Below, piece by piece: positions 9,149 through 18,568 of a stretch of DNA of 64,000 nt. Within the stretch, counting starts at the first letter, position 1; every line of letters starts with the position of its first letter. A model generated the notes under the pieces. The model saw only the letters and a program-made list of their open reading frames with translations, was not told the DNA's origin and did not search any database. The DNA is from Asticcacaulis sp. AC460 (GTDB lineage: Bacteria > Pseudomonadota > Alphaproteobacteria > Caulobacterales > Caulobacteraceae): contig NZ_AWGD01000015.1 in assembly GCF_000495795.1 (NCBI RefSeq), positions 62,001 through 126,000 of the forward strand, in the 5' to 3' direction. The translations under genes were made by a program, and so were the position numbers.

Positions 9149-9545
9149 GGTTAAGCCTCACTAACTATACTCGTAGTTCAGCATGTAATCTTTATTGGTT
9201 AATCACAAATGAAGACTTTGCAACCGTTTGCCACAAAGGAAGTTATGCCAGGAATGCGAGATGCATGCGCGCGGGCGTGCGCGTGAGGTGGAGATCGAAA
9301 ATACGTTGAATTATAGGGTATTACGTCGGTATGGCAAACGGTAGCGCCGGCCTGACCAGGTCGCGAGGACAAAAATTTATAACATATAAATCAACACGTT
9401 ATAGAGTCTTTTGAGTATACTAAAGTATTACTTTCTCTATATTGCAATATTTTAAATGAATTTCGCTTCACGCACAATCTTCTCATGACATTTTCCGGAA
9501 AAAACGGCATGGATGTCCGCCCGTCATAGGCCGATCGGAAAAATT
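9149..9545. other. AT-rich divergent intergenic region
   Basis: These 397 bases separate the leftward YfiR-like gene from the rightward thioesterase gene. Around 9370-9480 the DNA is strikingly AT-rich for this genome (for example AAATTTATAACATATAAATC), and there are short inverted matches such as AACTATACTCGTAGTT near 9158. Promoters for both directions are likely. I could not identify a Fur box, a CtrA box or a gene. Confidence 0.5.
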
Positions 9546-9956
9546 ATGAGAACGCTCGAAGAGATCAATGCCTGGGGCCAGGGCACCCTGCCCGGCCACC
9601 TCGGAATTCGCATTACCCATGTAACGCACGGCGAACTACATGCCGAACTGCCCATCCAGCCGCAGGTCATGGCGCCCAACGGCTACCTCCATGCCGGCAC
9701 CGTGGTCAGCCTGGCCGACACGGCAGCGGGTTATGGCTGTATCCATTCCCTGCCGGAAGGCGCGGTCAACTTCACGACTGTGGAGCTGAAGTCCAATCAT
9801 CTGGCCACGGCGCGTGACGGAACCCTGGAAGCCGTGGGTAAGGCGGTGCACATGGGCCGCACCACCCAGGTCTGGGACGTGACCGTGACGCATCGCGATA
9901 CCGGCAAGACGGTCGCCCTGTTCCGCTGCACCCAGATGCTGATCTATCCGAAATAG
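9546..9956 (+). CDS. PaaI-type hotdog-fold thioesterase
   Basis: A 136-residue single hotdog-domain protein of the PaaI/YbgC-like acyl-CoA thioesterase group. NGYLHAGTVVSLADTAAGYG contains the family's hotdog helix and catalytic-region HAG motif, and VELKSNHLATARDGTLEAVG matches the central strands. It probably hydrolyses a medium or aromatic acyl-CoA in the cytoplasm. I chose the ATG at 9546, giving MRTLEEINAWGQG. An in-frame start 33 bases earlier adds residues not conserved in the family. The CYTH gene follows four bases after its stop, so the two are likely co-transcribed. Confidence 0.85.
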   Translation: MRTLEEINAWGQGTLPGHLGIRITHVTHGELHAELPIQPQVMAPNGYLHAGTVVSLADTAAGYGCIHSLPEGAVNFTTVELKSNHLATARDGTLEAVGKAVHMGRTTQVWDVTVTHRDTGKTVALFRCTQMLIYPK

Positions 9957-9960
9957 GACC

Positions 9961-10431
9961 ATGGGCACCGAGATCGAACGCAAATTCCTGGTCACCGGCG
10001 ACTTCCGGCCGTTTGCGGCCAGCCAGCACCGGATCGTCCAGGGCTATCTGACAACGAACCGGGACTGCACGGTGCGGGTCAGGGTGATGGACGACAAGGC
10101 CTTCCTGACCATCAAGGGTAAGAGCTCGGAGGATGGGCTGGAACGCGCGGAGTGGGAATATCCGATCCCGGTTGCCGATGCCGAAGCCATGTTGCAGCTT
10201 CCGGGTATCCAGTCCCTGGCCAAGGTGCGGTTCAAGGTGCCGATCGGCGGGCATACTTGGGAGGTCGATGTCTTCGAAGGCGCCAATCAGGGCCTGGTCA
10301 TGGCCGAGATCGAACTCGGCAGCCGTGACGAGGCGTTTGAACGGCCGGAATGGGTGGGTGAAGAGGTCACCGGGGCACCCCGGTACTATAATTCGCAGCT
10401 TCTTACCCAACCCTACACGTGTTGGTCGTGA
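9961..10431 (+). CDS. CYTH-domain inorganic triphosphatase
   Basis: A 156-residue CYTH protein. The N-terminal EIERKFLV is the ExExK signature that binds the triphosphate-metal complex, and alternating charged strands follow (TVRVRVMDDKAFLTIKG, WEVDVFEGANQGLVMAEIEL). Single-domain bacterial CYTH proteins of this size usually hydrolyse inorganic triphosphate. The last residues (QPYTCWS) are not conserved and may be strain-specific. It starts four bases after the thioesterase stop and converges on the low-GC nuclease-like gene 16 bases downstream. Confidence 0.9.
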   Translation: MGTEIERKFLVTGDFRPFAASQHRIVQGYLTTNRDCTVRVRVMDDKAFLTIKGKSSEDGLERAEWEYPIPVADAEAMLQLPGIQSLAKVRFKVPIGGHTWEVDVFEGANQGLVMAEIELGSRDEAFERPEWVGEEVTGAPRYYNSQLLTQPYTCWS

Positions 10432-10447
10432 CGATTGCCCTGCCTTG

Positions 10448-11293
10448 CTACGACTTGAGACCGGTCTCCTGATGTTTGCTCAGCTGATCGAGAAAGCCCG
10501 CAATCAGTTTGTCGAGGGTCTGATCTCCTCGGTGTTGCAAGTTCAGCTGTTGCCGATAAGTTTCTAACGAGAAACGTAAATCATGCCAGGTTATTACCTC
10601 AAGCTTCATTCTGTCACAAACGCTCCTGATTAGCTGGGGTTCTTCTGCTAAGAAGGCAGAGATTTTCGGCGGCAATATGAAGTCCACGTTTTCCAACAAA
10701 AAACGGATATTGTCAGGATCTGCTACACCACACTTTTTCCAGTGATCCATTCGGGCATTTTCAGGCACGATATACAGCAATCCCAATTGATCTTTGGTGC
10801 CGTTGGTTCTTTCTTCCCAGGCTAGAAGGGCTGCGTACTTAATGATCTGCGACCGCGAACTTTTTGAACCAAGTTTAAGTTCGACCGCAAGAGCAGTTTT
10901 GTTGCTTACAAATAGACCATCTTGTTGCGTGACATTTTCGTTGTATCCCCAATTGTATCTATCACGAACTTCTCGTCCAAGTGATTCAAAGTGACCCAGG
11001 TCGATGAACTCGAATGGTTTGAGTAAAATCCGCTCAACAAGATCATCTGGAGCAATTGCAAACGTAAGATCAAAGAAATGATTTAAGATTTCCTCCTGGG
11101 TGTGAAGCCAGGCCTCATTATGGTCGGATTGCACCTTTCGGGAGTACAAAGTTTGACCCACCAATTCAGCCGGAACGGAAATTCTTCCTTCTGAACGTGT
11201 CCAGTCTTTCTTTGGAATGGATTTGAGTCCTAAATATTTGGGAGACCAATACAGCTGGTCTACAATATCCCAGTATTTTCGTCTCCAAACCAT
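10448..11293 (-). CDS. Low-GC protein with a PD-(D/E)XK-like nuclease motif, directly behind glmS
   Basis: A 281-residue protein I cannot assign to a named family. Near residues 123-160 it has QQDGLF, then TALAVELKLGSKSS, then QIIKYAAL. This spacing of D, ExK and Q...Y matches a PD-(D/E)XK nuclease core (motif recognised by eye). There is no signal peptide or membrane span. The DNA is clearly poorer in G+C than its neighbours, with different codon use, which indicates transfer. AGGGGG lies eight bases before the ATG, and the gene starts 23 bases after the glmS stop on the same strand, so it may be read through from glmS. Defence-related or orphan mobile-element cargo are both possible. Confidence 0.7.
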   Translation of the reverse strand: MVWRRKYWDIVDQLYWSPKYLGLKSIPKKDWTRSEGRISVPAELVGQTLYSRKVQSDHNEAWLHTQEEILNHFFDLTFAIAPDDLVERILLKPFEFIDLGHFESLGREVRDRYNWGYNENVTQQDGLFVSNKTALAVELKLGSKSSRSQIIKYAALLAWEERTNGTKDQLGLLYIVPENARMDHWKKCGVADPDNIRFLLENVDFILPPKISAFLAEEPQLIRSVCDRMKLEVITWHDLRFSLETYRQQLNLQHRGDQTLDKLIAGFLDQLSKHQETGLKS

Positions 11294-11316
11294 CGTGTTT
11301 GCCCCCTAGTTGGAAT

Positions 11317-13152
11317 CTACTCCACCGTTACCGACTTGGCGAGGTTACGCGGCTGGTCGACGTCGGTGCCTTTGTGGACCGCCGTATGGTAGGCCAGAAG
11401 CTGGATCGGCACTGAATAAACCAGCGGCGCAATAAAGGCGTCGCACGACGGCGCGGTGATCACCTTCAACGACTTGGCCGCATCGCCTGACAGGGCCGGG
11501 ACCTTTTGCGGCGCGTTGGTGATCATGATCACCCGGCCGCCGCGCGCGGCGACTTCCTGCACGTTCGAAGCCGTCTTTTCGAACAGGGCATCGTCCGGGG
11601 CGATGACCACCACCGGCGTATTCTCGTCGATCAGGGCGATCGGTCCGTGCTTCAGCTCGCCGGCGGCATAGCCTTCGGCATGGATATAGCTGATTTCCTT
11701 AAGTTTCAGCGCGCCTTCCAGGGCCAGCGGATACATGTCGCCGCGGCCGAGATAGATGACGTCGCGCGCCTTCGACAGGTCGTAGGTCATGCGGGTGATT
11801 TCGGCATCCATGGCCATGGCTTCGGCGATCAACCCCGGCGCACCGAGCAATACCTGAACCAGGTGGGCTTCTTCGTGCGTCGTGATCTTGCCGCGCTGAC
11901 GGGCGGCGCAGACGGCCAGGCTGAGCAGCGCCGAAAGCTGGGCGGTAAAGGCCTTGGTCGAAGCCACACCGATTTCCGGACCGGCATGGGTCGGCCACAT
12001 CAGGTCGGCTTCGCGGGCCATGGTCGACGAATGGACATTGACCACGGCGGCCGTCTTCAGCCCCTGCTCCTTGCACCAGCGCAGAGCCGCCAAGGTATCG
12101 GCGGTTTCGCCCGATTGCGACACGGCGACCGCCAAGGTGCCCGGGGTAATGGCCGGGGTACGGTAGCGGAATTCCGAGGCGACCTCGACATCGACCGGTA
12201 AACCGGCCAGTTTTTCAAAGGCATAGCGCGCGATCGAACCAGCATAATAGGCGGTGCCACAGGCGATGATCTGTAGGCGGACGATCTGGCTGAAGTCGAT
12301 ATTGGCCTTGATATCCTCGCGCACTGCACAGGCGACCGGATCGAGATAGGCCGACAGCGTGCGTTGACAGGATTCCGGCTGTTCATGGACTTCCTTTTCC
12401 ATGAAGTGGCGGAACGAGCCCTTTTCGACCAGGGCGGCCGAGGCCGACACCACCGTCACCGGCCGGTTGACCAGAAGGCCGCGGGCATTGAAGATTTCGG
12501 CGCCGTGACGTGTCAGGACGACCCAGTCACCTTCTTCGAGATAGGTGACCCGTTGCGTAAATGGCCCGACCGCCAGGGCGTCGGAGCCGAGATACATTTC
12601 GTCATGGCCCCAACCGACGACCAGCGGCGAACCACGGCGGGCGCCCAGCAAGGTTTCGGTTTCGCCGGCGATCAGGATGGCCAGGGCATAGGCGCCATGC
12701 AGCCGGTCCAGCACGGCCTTGAAGGCCTCCTGGATCGGCAGGGTTTTCAGGGTGTCATCGAAAAGGTGGGCGATGACTTCGGTATCGGTGTCCGAGGTGA
12801 AGACGTGGCCCTTGGCCTGCAGTTCGGTCTTCAGCTCGGCGAAGTTTTCGATGATGCCGTTGTGAACCAGGGTCACCTTACCCGCGACATGGGGGTGGGC
12901 GTTGCGCACTTCCGGCGCGCCGTGGGTGGCCCACCGGGTGTGGCCGATACCGGTGACGCCTTCGATCGGGTCGGCGGCAATGACGGCTTCCAGGTTGCGA
13001 ATCTTGCCTTCGGCGCGGCGGCGGTCGGGGCCGTTGTCCGTCTGGACCGCGATGCCCGCGGAATCATAGCCGCGGTATTCCAGCCGCCGCAGCGACTCCA
13101 GCAAACGCGGGGCGACGGGTTCGTTGCCGATGATGCCGATGATGCCGCACAT
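11317..13152 (-). CDS. glmS: Glutamine--fructose-6-phosphate aminotransferase (isomerizing)
   Basis: This enzyme makes glucosamine-6-phosphate from fructose-6-phosphate and glutamine, the first step to UDP-GlcNAc for peptidoglycan and lipopolysaccharide. The start at 13152 gives MCGIIGIIG with the N-terminal nucleophile Cys2. A start 60 bases earlier would bury it. The glutaminase domain (about 1-240, with GHTRWATHG and HNGIIENF) is followed by two SIS domains (SQSGETADTLAALRW and the second isomerase half). The protein ends in QPRNLAKSVTVE, the conserved tail whose DNA is the Tn7 target in many bacteria. It is 611 residues, the family's normal length. It diverges from glmM, the next enzyme of the pathway. 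Confidence 0.97.
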   Translation of the reverse strand: MCGIIGIIGNEPVAPRLLESLRRLEYRGYDSAGIAVQTDNGPDRRRAEGKIRNLEAVIAADPIEGVTGIGHTRWATHGAPEVRNAHPHVAGKVTLVHNGIIENFAELKTELQAKGHVFTSDTDTEVIAHLFDDTLKTLPIQEAFKAVLDRLHGAYALAILIAGETETLLGARRGSPLVVGWGHDEMYLGSDALAVGPFTQRVTYLEEGDWVVLTRHGAEIFNARGLLVNRPVTVVSASAALVEKGSFRHFMEKEVHEQPESCQRTLSAYLDPVACAVREDIKANIDFSQIVRLQIIACGTAYYAGSIARYAFEKLAGLPVDVEVASEFRYRTPAITPGTLAVAVSQSGETADTLAALRWCKEQGLKTAAVVNVHSSTMAREADLMWPTHAGPEIGVASTKAFTAQLSALLSLAVCAARQRGKITTHEEAHLVQVLLGAPGLIAEAMAMDAEITRMTYDLSKARDVIYLGRGDMYPLALEGALKLKEISYIHAEGYAAGELKHGPIALIDENTPVVVIAPDDALFEKTASNVQEVAARGGRVIMITNAPQKVPALSGDAAKSLKVITAPSCDAFIAPLVYSVPIQLLAYHTAVHKGTDVDQPRNLAKSVTVE

Positions 13153-13379
13153 GTGGTCCTGTTCCTTCGACTGGGGGCGCTTGCGGCTGTTTATCAGAAC
13201 GGTTTCAAACAATACGTAAACTGCCGTGACATAAAGTTACACAATGCCGTGAAAACCTAAGCAAAATCAGCCATTAACCTGGCGTTGGTAACATTCGGGC
13301 ACAAAGAGTTTACGCTTGATGGCTAAAGTTCCGACTATAAGAGCGTCTCCCTGCCCCTTCCGACGACAGTACCAATCTC
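13153..13379. promoter_or_regulatory. Divergent glmS/glmM promoter region
   Basis: This 227-base spacer must carry both the leftward glmS and rightward glmM promoters. It is richer in A and T around 13205-13300 (for example ACATAAAGTTACACAATG). No glmS ribozyme-like structure was recognised. Exact promoter elements are not assigned. Confidence 0.45.
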
Positions 13380-14723
13380 ATGAGCACACGTAAGTATTTC
13401 GGCACCGACGGTATCCGCGGCCGCGCCAACACTTTTCCGATGACTGCCGAAGTCGCCTATCGCGTCGGCATGGCTGCGGGCAAGATGTTCATGTCCAATG
13501 CCGACCGCCGCCATCTGGTCGTCATCGGCAAGGATACGCGCCTGTCGGGTTATATGATCGAGCCGGCCCTGGTGGCAGGCTTCACCAGCGTCGGCATGGA
13601 CGTGCGCCTGTTCGGGCCGCTGCCGACGCCGGGCGTGGCGTTGATGACGCGGTCGATGCGGGCAGATCTGGGCGTGATGATCTCGGCGTCGCATAATGCC
13701 TTCATGGACAACGGGATCAAACTGTTCGGCCCGGACGGTTACAAGCTGTCGGACGAGGTCGAGCTGGAAATCGAAGCCCGCATGGATGGCGACATCCTGC
13801 AGGGTGTGGCCGAGCCGCACAAGCTGGGCCGGGTTCAGCGTCTCGACGACGCCCAGGCGCGCTATATCGAAATCGTTAAGGCGTCCTTCCCGCGGAACCT
13901 GACCTTGAATGGCCTTCGCATCGTCATCGACTGCGCCCACGGCGCCGCCTACAAGGTCGCGCCCCTGGCCCTGTATGAGCTGGGCGCCGAGGTCATCTGT
14001 ATCGGCGTATCGCCGGACGGTCTGAACATCAACGAAAAGTGCGGCTCGACCCATACGGATGCCATGGCCGTCAAGGTCAAAGAGATGCGCGCCGATTTGG
14101 GGATCGCCCTGGACGGCGACGCCGACCGGGTGGTGATCTGCGACGAAAACGGCAAGGTCGTCGACGGCGACCAGATCATGGCCATCGTCGCCGGGCATCT
14201 GGCCGACAAGGGCCTGTTGAAGGGCGGCGGCGTGGTCGCGACGGTCATGTCGAACCTGGGCCTGGAACGGTTCCTTGAGGGCAAGGGTCTGAAGCTGGAG
14301 CGCACAAAGGTCGGCGACCGTTACGTCATGGAGCGTATGCGCGAGGGCGGATTCAACCTGGGCGGCGAGCAGTCAGGCCATGTGATCCTGTCGGACCATG
14401 CCACAACCGGCGATGGGTTGATGGCGGCTTTGCAGGTGTTGGCGGTTCTGGTCGAACGCGGCAAGCCGATGTCGAAGCTGGGGCGGCAGTTCGAGACTGT
14501 GCCGCAGATCTTGAAGAATGTCCGGTTTACCGGTGTTTCGCCTTTGAATTCGGAAGCCGTGAAGCAGGCCATCCGTGAGGGCGAGGAGATGCTGAAGGGT
14601 TCGGGCCGGGTATTGGTACGGCCTTCGGGAACTGAGCCCTTGATCCGGGTCATGGCCGAAGGCGATGACGAAAAACAGGTAAAGGCCGCGGTCAATATGA
14701 TTGCCGACGCGATCAAGGCGTGA
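13380..14723 (+). CDS. glmM: Phosphoglucosamine mutase
   Basis: A 447-residue alpha-D-phosphohexomutase that converts glucosamine-6-phosphate to glucosamine-1-phosphate. The order of motifs is complete: [10 protein letters not shown] at the N-terminus, the phosphoserine loop [14 protein letters not shown] (catalytic serine about S104), the metal-binding DGDADR near residue 245, GGEQSGH near 328, and the phosphate-binding [12 protein letters not shown] near the C-terminus. Family length is normal. A small reading frame starts inside its stop codon (GTGA overlap). Confidence 0.97.
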   Translation: MSTRKYFGTDGIRGRANTFPMTAEVAYRVGMAAGKMFMSNADRRHLVVIGKDTRLSGYMIEPALVAGFTSVGMDVRLFGPLPTPGVALMTRSMRADLGVMISASHNAFMDNGIKLFGPDGYKLSDEVELEIEARMDGDILQGVAEPHKLGRVQRLDDAQARYIEIVKASFPRNLTLNGLRIVIDCAHGAAYKVAPLALYELGAEVICIGVSPDGLNINEKCGSTHTDAMAVKVKEMRADLGIALDGDADRVVICDENGKVVDGDQIMAIVAGHLADKGLLKGGGVVATVMSNLGLERFLEGKGLKLERTKVGDRYVMERMREGGFNLGGEQSGHVILSDHATTGDGLMAALQVLAVLVERGKPMSKLGRQFETVPQILKNVRFTGVSPLNSEAVKQAIREGEEMLKGSGRVLVRPSGTEPLIRVMAEGDDEKQVKAAVNMIADAIKA

Positions 14724-14965
14724 TCGCCAATATCATTGACAAGCGCACCCGGCCCTATCGCTGGAAACGTATTCAGGCGATTATCGAAGCTGTCTGGCAT
14801 GACAATGCTTGCGCCGACTCCGACCAGGCGGACGTAGGAACCGAGGATGGTGAATACATCCTCTATGACGCCCGCGATGGCATTTCCGTCAGCGAGGCCA
14901 TCTCATGGGCGCACGGGTTTGTGTGCCCGGTAACGCTTTATCTGTACGACGAAGGCACCAACTAG
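14720..14965 (+). CDS. Small hypothetical protein coupled to glmM
   Basis: An 81-residue frame starting with a GTG that overlaps the glmM stop (GTGA), which suggests translational coupling. The product is soluble and acidic in its second half ([21 protein letters not shown]). No signal peptide, membrane span or known motif is seen, and I do not recognise the family. The frame is bounded by the convergent DUF1624 gene, whose stop lies one base beyond. Codon use resembles neighbouring genes, which supports it being real. Confidence 0.65.
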   Translation: MIANIIDKRTRPYRWKRIQAIIEAVWHDNACADSDQADVGTEDGEYILYDARDGISVSEAISWAHGFVCPVTLYLYDEGTN

Positions 14966-14966
14966 G

Positions 14967-16127
14967 TCAGAGGTAACTCGTCCACCAGTGTTTGTGCGTC
15001 GCGCGGTATTTCGCCCAGGCACTGGACATCGGATACAGGATCACCAGGACCGCCAGCCACACCAGGTAGGTTGCCCACAGCGGCACCCCGGCATGAGCCG
15101 CCAGGGTTCGTGACGGATCGCTCATATGGCCCCAGAAGGCTCCGATCGGTACGCCCTGGATCAGTCCGATCAGGACCGCCAAACCGTGCGCGACATAGAT
15201 GTGCAGCAGATAGGTCAGCATCGGCGTGCGCCCGAAAGCCAGCAGGGGCTTTTGCGCCAGGGCCGGCAGTTTCGGCAAGGCCAGCATCAGCAGCATGGCA
15301 ATGCCCAGGGTGATCAGCGCATAGTGCAGTGACGGCGGGTATTTGAAGACATTGAGAACGGCGAACGGCGCTTCCGAAGGGTTGGCCGGCATGGTCCACG
15401 GGACTGGGTTGCCGTACAGGTTCGGGATACGCAGGCAGAGGAACAGGGCAATCGATGCGACGGCCATAAGGGCGATGTTACGGCTGCGGTTGGGGCCGGG
15501 ATCGGTGATCACAGGCGCCACGCCGTAGCCCAGGCACATGATGCCCAGCCAGGGAATTGCCGGATAGACATTGAATCCACCGAGCGGCAGGTTGAAGGCC
15601 GGCTCCATGAGCAGGCTCCAGGGTAGCTGGAGCGCGGCGGGAAGATTCGGCGCGTCGATCGGCGCCAGCAGGACATGGCCGCCGACAATGATAGCGCCGA
15701 CAGCGAGGACGGCCAGGCGCGGCAGGTGCACCAGGGCGGCCATGAAGATCATGCTGACGCCGATGGCCCAGATGACCTGGAGGAAGATGCCGGGTTTCAG
15801 GTCGAAGCCGAAATTAACGACTGTCAGTTCCAGGAAGACCAGCCACAGGCCGCGCGTCAGCAGGAAGCGGCTCAGCGGCCAGCCGGTCTTGCCGTTCTGT
15901 TTCTGCAGGAAGATCGACAGGCCCGACAGGAACACAAAGGTCGGGGCGCACAGGTGGGTGATCCACCGGGTCATGTAGAGGACGGGTCCGCCGCTTTTCA
16001 GGTCCAGCGGATCGGCGCCCAGGGCGCCGTAGTGGACGAAGTCACGCGTGTGGTCCAGGACCATCAGGCAGATGACCAACCCGCGCAGCAGGTCGATGAA
16101 GTCGAGACGTTTTTGTATATCGGTCAT
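14967..16127 (-). CDS. DUF1624 / heparan-alpha-glucosaminide acetyltransferase-like membrane protein
   Basis: A 386-residue polytopic inner membrane protein with about ten hydrophobic segments. The start RLDFIDLLRGLVICLMVLDHTRDF carries the family's DxxRGxxxxxMxxDH motif, whose histidine is implicated in transmembrane acetyl transfer in the eukaryotic relative HGSNAT. Bacterial members are thought to move acyl groups across the membrane onto sugars or glycans, but most have no tested substrate. A cluster of hairpins (16188-16367) lies upstream, between it and the transaldolase gene on the same strand. Confidence 0.82.
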   Translation of the reverse strand: MTDIQKRLDFIDLLRGLVICLMVLDHTRDFVHYGALGADPLDLKSGGPVLYMTRWITHLCAPTFVFLSGLSIFLQKQNGKTGWPLSRFLLTRGLWLVFLELTVVNFGFDLKPGIFLQVIWAIGVSMIFMAALVHLPRLAVLAVGAIIVGGHVLLAPIDAPNLPAALQLPWSLLMEPAFNLPLGGFNVYPAIPWLGIMCLGYGVAPVITDPGPNRSRNIALMAVASIALFLCLRIPNLYGNPVPWTMPANPSEAPFAVLNVFKYPPSLHYALITLGIAMLLMLALPKLPALAQKPLLAFGRTPMLTYLLHIYVAHGLAVLIGLIQGVPIGAFWGHMSDPSRTLAAHAGVPLWATYLVWLAVLVILYPMSSAWAKYRATHKHWWTSYL

Positions 16128-16187
16128 AAGCCGCTCCCCGGTGAGTGGAGCGTAGGCCTGTCCGCCGCTTCTGTAAAGTTATGGGGT

Positions 16188-16206
16188 TTGGGGCCTGCGG
16201 CCCCAA
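16188..16206 (-). repeat. Hairpin upstream of the DUF1624 gene
   Basis: TTGGGGCC and GGCCCCAA form a perfect eight-base stem around a three-base loop. It is the first of four consecutive inverted repeats between the transaldolase stop and the DUF1624 start. Confidence 0.6.
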
Positions 16207-16214
16207 TCTTTCCC

Positions 16215-16265
16215 TTCACTAAAAAAGCCCTCGCCCTCAAAGGGGGCGAAGGCTTTTTTAGTGAA
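16215..16265 (-). terminator. Strong bidirectional intrinsic terminator
   Basis: The arms TTCACTAAAAAAGCC (16215-16229) and GGCTTTTTTAGTGAA (16251-16265) are perfectly complementary. The stem continues inward as TCGCCC/GGGCGA around a TCAAA loop. The A and T tracts flanking the GC core make it a good terminator in either direction. Its natural use is to end the leftward transaldolase transcript. Confidence 0.85.
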
Positions 16266-16288
16266 AAGAAGGTTTTGTGGGGTCGCCC

Positions 16289-16367
16289 GCCGCATGGCTC
16301 TGGGCGTTCGGCGCGGAAATCGACCCACCGGGTCGATTTTCATAAGGTTTGCCATGCGGCAAACCTT
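16289..16367. repeat. Nested inverted repeats downstream of the transaldolase gene
   Basis: GCCGCATGGC (16289-16298) is the inverse of GCCATGCGGC (16351-16360). Inside and overlapping are AAATCGACCC/GGGTCGATTT (16317-16339, three-base loop) and AAGGTTTGCC/GGCAAACCTT (16344-16367, four-base loop). The alternatives are mutually exclusive in part, so the RNA could switch folds. No gene is present. Confidence 0.6.
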
Positions 16368-16394
16368 CGCTTCTCACCCCCACACCCCATGATT

Positions 16395-17048
16395 TTACAG
16401 GATCGACTGGCCGGTCTTCGCCCAATCCGCCAGGAAGGTCTCCAGACCCTTATCCGTCAGCGGATGCTTGAACATATCCTTGAAGGTCTGCGCCGGCAGG
16501 GTCGCACAGTCCGCCCCCGCCAGAGCCGCCTGCTGCACATGGGCCGGGGTCCGCAAAGATGCCGCCAGGATGTCCGTGTCGAAATCGTAGTTGTCGTACA
16601 CCGTGCGGATGTCGTGGATCAGCTGCATCCCGTCCGCGCCCTGGTCGTCCAGGCGGCCGACGAACGGCGACACGAAGGTCGCGCCGGCCTTGGCGGCCAG
16701 CAAAGCCTGGTTCACCGAGAAACACAGGGTCACATTGGTCATCAGGCCTTGCGAGGAAAACTCCTTGGTCGCCTTAAGACCTTCCAGGGTCAGCGGCACC
16801 TTGATCACGACATTCGTCGAGATCTTGGCCAGCTTCTCGCCTTCCTTGATCATGGTCGGCGCGTCCACCGCGGCGACCTCGGCCGAGACCGGACCGTCGA
16901 CCAGGTCGCAGATCTCTTTAATGACTTCGAACATGTTGCGGCCCGACTTGGCGATCAGAGTCGGATTGGTCGTGCAGCCGTCGATCAGACCGGTTTCGAC
17001 CAGTTCGGCCAGGAGTTTCGTGTCGGCGGTATCGGCGAAGATCAGCAT
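16395..17048 (-). CDS. tal: Transaldolase (short TalC/MipB-like subfamily)
   Basis: A 217-residue transaldolase-family protein that moves a dihydroxyacetone unit between sugar phosphates in the pentose phosphate pathway. It is the short form, close to fructose-6-phosphate aldolase. [10 protein letters not shown] gives the start, with AAGGA about eight bases upstream. [12 protein letters not shown] at about 25-36 is the conserved TTNP motif. NVVIKVPLT places the Schiff-base lysine at about K83. [11 protein letters not shown] lies near residue 130. A longer frame upstream adds unconserved residues. Activity as transaldolase versus fructose-6-phosphate aldolase cannot be settled by eye, but alphaproteobacterial members are usually transaldolases. 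Confidence 0.93.
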   Translation of the reverse strand: MLIFADTADTKLLAELVETGLIDGCTTNPTLIAKSGRNMFEVIKEICDLVDGPVSAEVAAVDAPTMIKEGEKLAKISTNVVIKVPLTLEGLKATKEFSSQGLMTNVTLCFSVNQALLAAKAGATFVSPFVGRLDDQGADGMQLIHDIRTVYDNYDFDTDILAASLRTPAHVQQAALAGADCATLPAQTFKDMFKHPLTDKGLETFLADWAKTGQSIL

Positions 17049-17149
17049 AGCAATGTCCTTGAGGGCGGGGCCGGGGCTTCCAACCGGCTTGAATTTCGAG
17101 TAGGACGGCTTAAATCGCGATCTCCCCCCCAATTCAAGTTTTTTTATTT

Positions 17150-18568
17150 ATGCGTGAACCTGTAGCCACCGCCGTGCCCCAAACGTCCGAAGCCCCAAAG
17201 GTGGGCTTCGTCTCCCTGGGCTGCCCCAAGGCCCTGGTCGATTCCGAACGGATCCTGACCCGCCTCAAGGGCGAAGGCTATGACACCTCCGCCTCCTATG
17301 CCGGCGCCGACGTCATCGTCGTCAACACCTGCGGCTTCCTGGATTCCGCCAAGGAAGAAAGCCTCAACGCCATCGGCGAAGCCTTGGCCGAAAACGGTAA
17401 GGTCATCGTCACCGGCTGCATGGGTGGCGAAGAAGACATGATCCGCGCCCGCTTCCCCAATGTCGCCGCCGTCACCGGCGCGCACCAGTACGATGCGGTC
17501 CTCGACGCCGTCCATAATATCGTCCCGCCCAGGCCCGATCCGTTCAAGTCGCTGGTCCCCGACGAAGGCGTGCGCCTGACGCCGAAACACTACGCCTATC
17601 TGAAAATCTCCGAAGGCTGCGACCACCGCTGTTCCTTCTGTATCATTCCGACCTTGCGCGGCGACCTGGCCTCGCGTCCCGTCGCCGAAGTCCTGCGCGA
17701 AGCCGAGACCCTGGCCAAGGCCGGCGTCAAGGAACTGCTGGTCGTTAGCCAGGACACCTCCGCCTACGGCCTCGATATCCGCTACGCCCAGTCGGAATGG
17801 CGCGGCCAGAACTGGGCCGCCTCGTTCGAAGACCTGTCGCGCGGCCTGGGCGAGCTCGGCATCTGGGTACGGATGCACTATGTCTATCCCTATCCCCACG
17901 TCAGCGGTGTCTTGCCGTTAATGGCCGAGGGCAAGATCCTGCCCTACCTGGACATACCGTTCCAGCATGCCAGTCCGAAGATCCTCAAGGCCATGAAGCG
18001 TCCGGGCAATCAGGACAAGACCCTGCAACGCATCGAATCCTGGCGTGAAATCTGCCCGGACCTGACCCTGCGTTCGACCTTCGTGGTCGGCTTCCCCGGC
18101 GAAACCGAAGCCGATTTCAACCTGCTGCTCGACTGGATGGAAGCCGCCCAGATCGACCGAGTCGGCGCCTTTGCCTATGAAAACGTCGAAGGCGCACCGG
18201 CCAAGCTGCTGCCCGATCACGTGCCGGAAGAGGTCAAGCAGGAGCGCCTGGCGCGCTTCATGGCCGTGGCGTCGCGCATCTCGGCCCAGAAGCTGGCCGC
18301 CAAGGTCGGCCGCATCGAGGACGTCCTGGTCGATGATATCCGCGCCGACGGAGTCGCCGTGGCGCGGACCCGTGGCGACGCGCCGGAAATCGACGGCCAT
18401 ATCTTCCTGAAGGGCTTTACCGGACTGAAGGCTGGCGACTTCGCCAAGGCCCGGGTCACCCGCGCCGATGCCTACGATTTGTGGGGTGAGCCGGAAAGCC
18501 TGATGAAGCTGAACCGCGTCCCCGGCGCCGCCCGCCGGCCCATGCACCGGCTGATTTCAAGGGTATGA
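17150..18568 (+). CDS. rimO: Ribosomal protein S12 (aspartate 89) methylthiotransferase
   Basis: A 472-residue radical-SAM methylthiotransferase modifying ribosomal protein S12. It has the N-terminal MTTase domain with cluster cysteines at about C25, C61 and C90. The radical-SAM motif CDHRCSFC follows (C157, C161, C164), then the C-terminal TRAM domain (VEDVLVDDI...GHIFLKGF...[14 protein letters not shown]). [16 protein letters not shown] is the RimO-type N-terminus, which distinguishes it from MiaB. About 25 residues extend past the TRAM domain ([22 protein letters not shown]). Its stop overlaps the ATG of the next gene (ATGA). Confidence 0.95.
   Translation: MREPVATAVPQTSEAPKVGFVSLGCPKALVDSERILTRLKGEGYDTSASYAGADVIVVNTCGFLDSAKEESLNAIGEALAENGKVIVTGCMGGEEDMIRARFPNVAAVTGAHQYDAVLDAVHNIVPPRPDPFKSLVPDEGVRLTPKHYAYLKISEGCDHRCSFCIIPTLRGDLASRPVAEVLREAETLAKAGVKELLVVSQDTSAYGLDIRYAQSEWRGQNWAASFEDLSRGLGELGIWVRMHYVYPYPHVSGVLPLMAEGKILPYLDIPFQHASPKILKAMKRPGNQDKTLQRIESWREICPDLTLRSTFVVGFPGETEADFNLLLDWMEAAQIDRVGAFAYENVEGAPAKLLPDHVPEEVKQERLARFMAVASRISAQKLAAKVGRIEDVLVDDIRADGVAVARTRGDAPEIDGHIFLKGFTGLKAGDFAKARVTRADAYDLWGEPESLMKLNRVPGAARRPMHRLISRV

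Noticed and set aside
11290-11330. Tn7 end sequence next to glmS
   Set aside because: The site and spacing fit, but no Tn7-like terminal repeat or Tns gene can be seen, so I do not annotate a transposon.
15675-17165. A 496-codon plus-strand frame across DUF1624, the hairpin cluster and transaldolase
   Set aside because: It crosses a strong terminator and two genes on the other strand, and its product lacks any motif.
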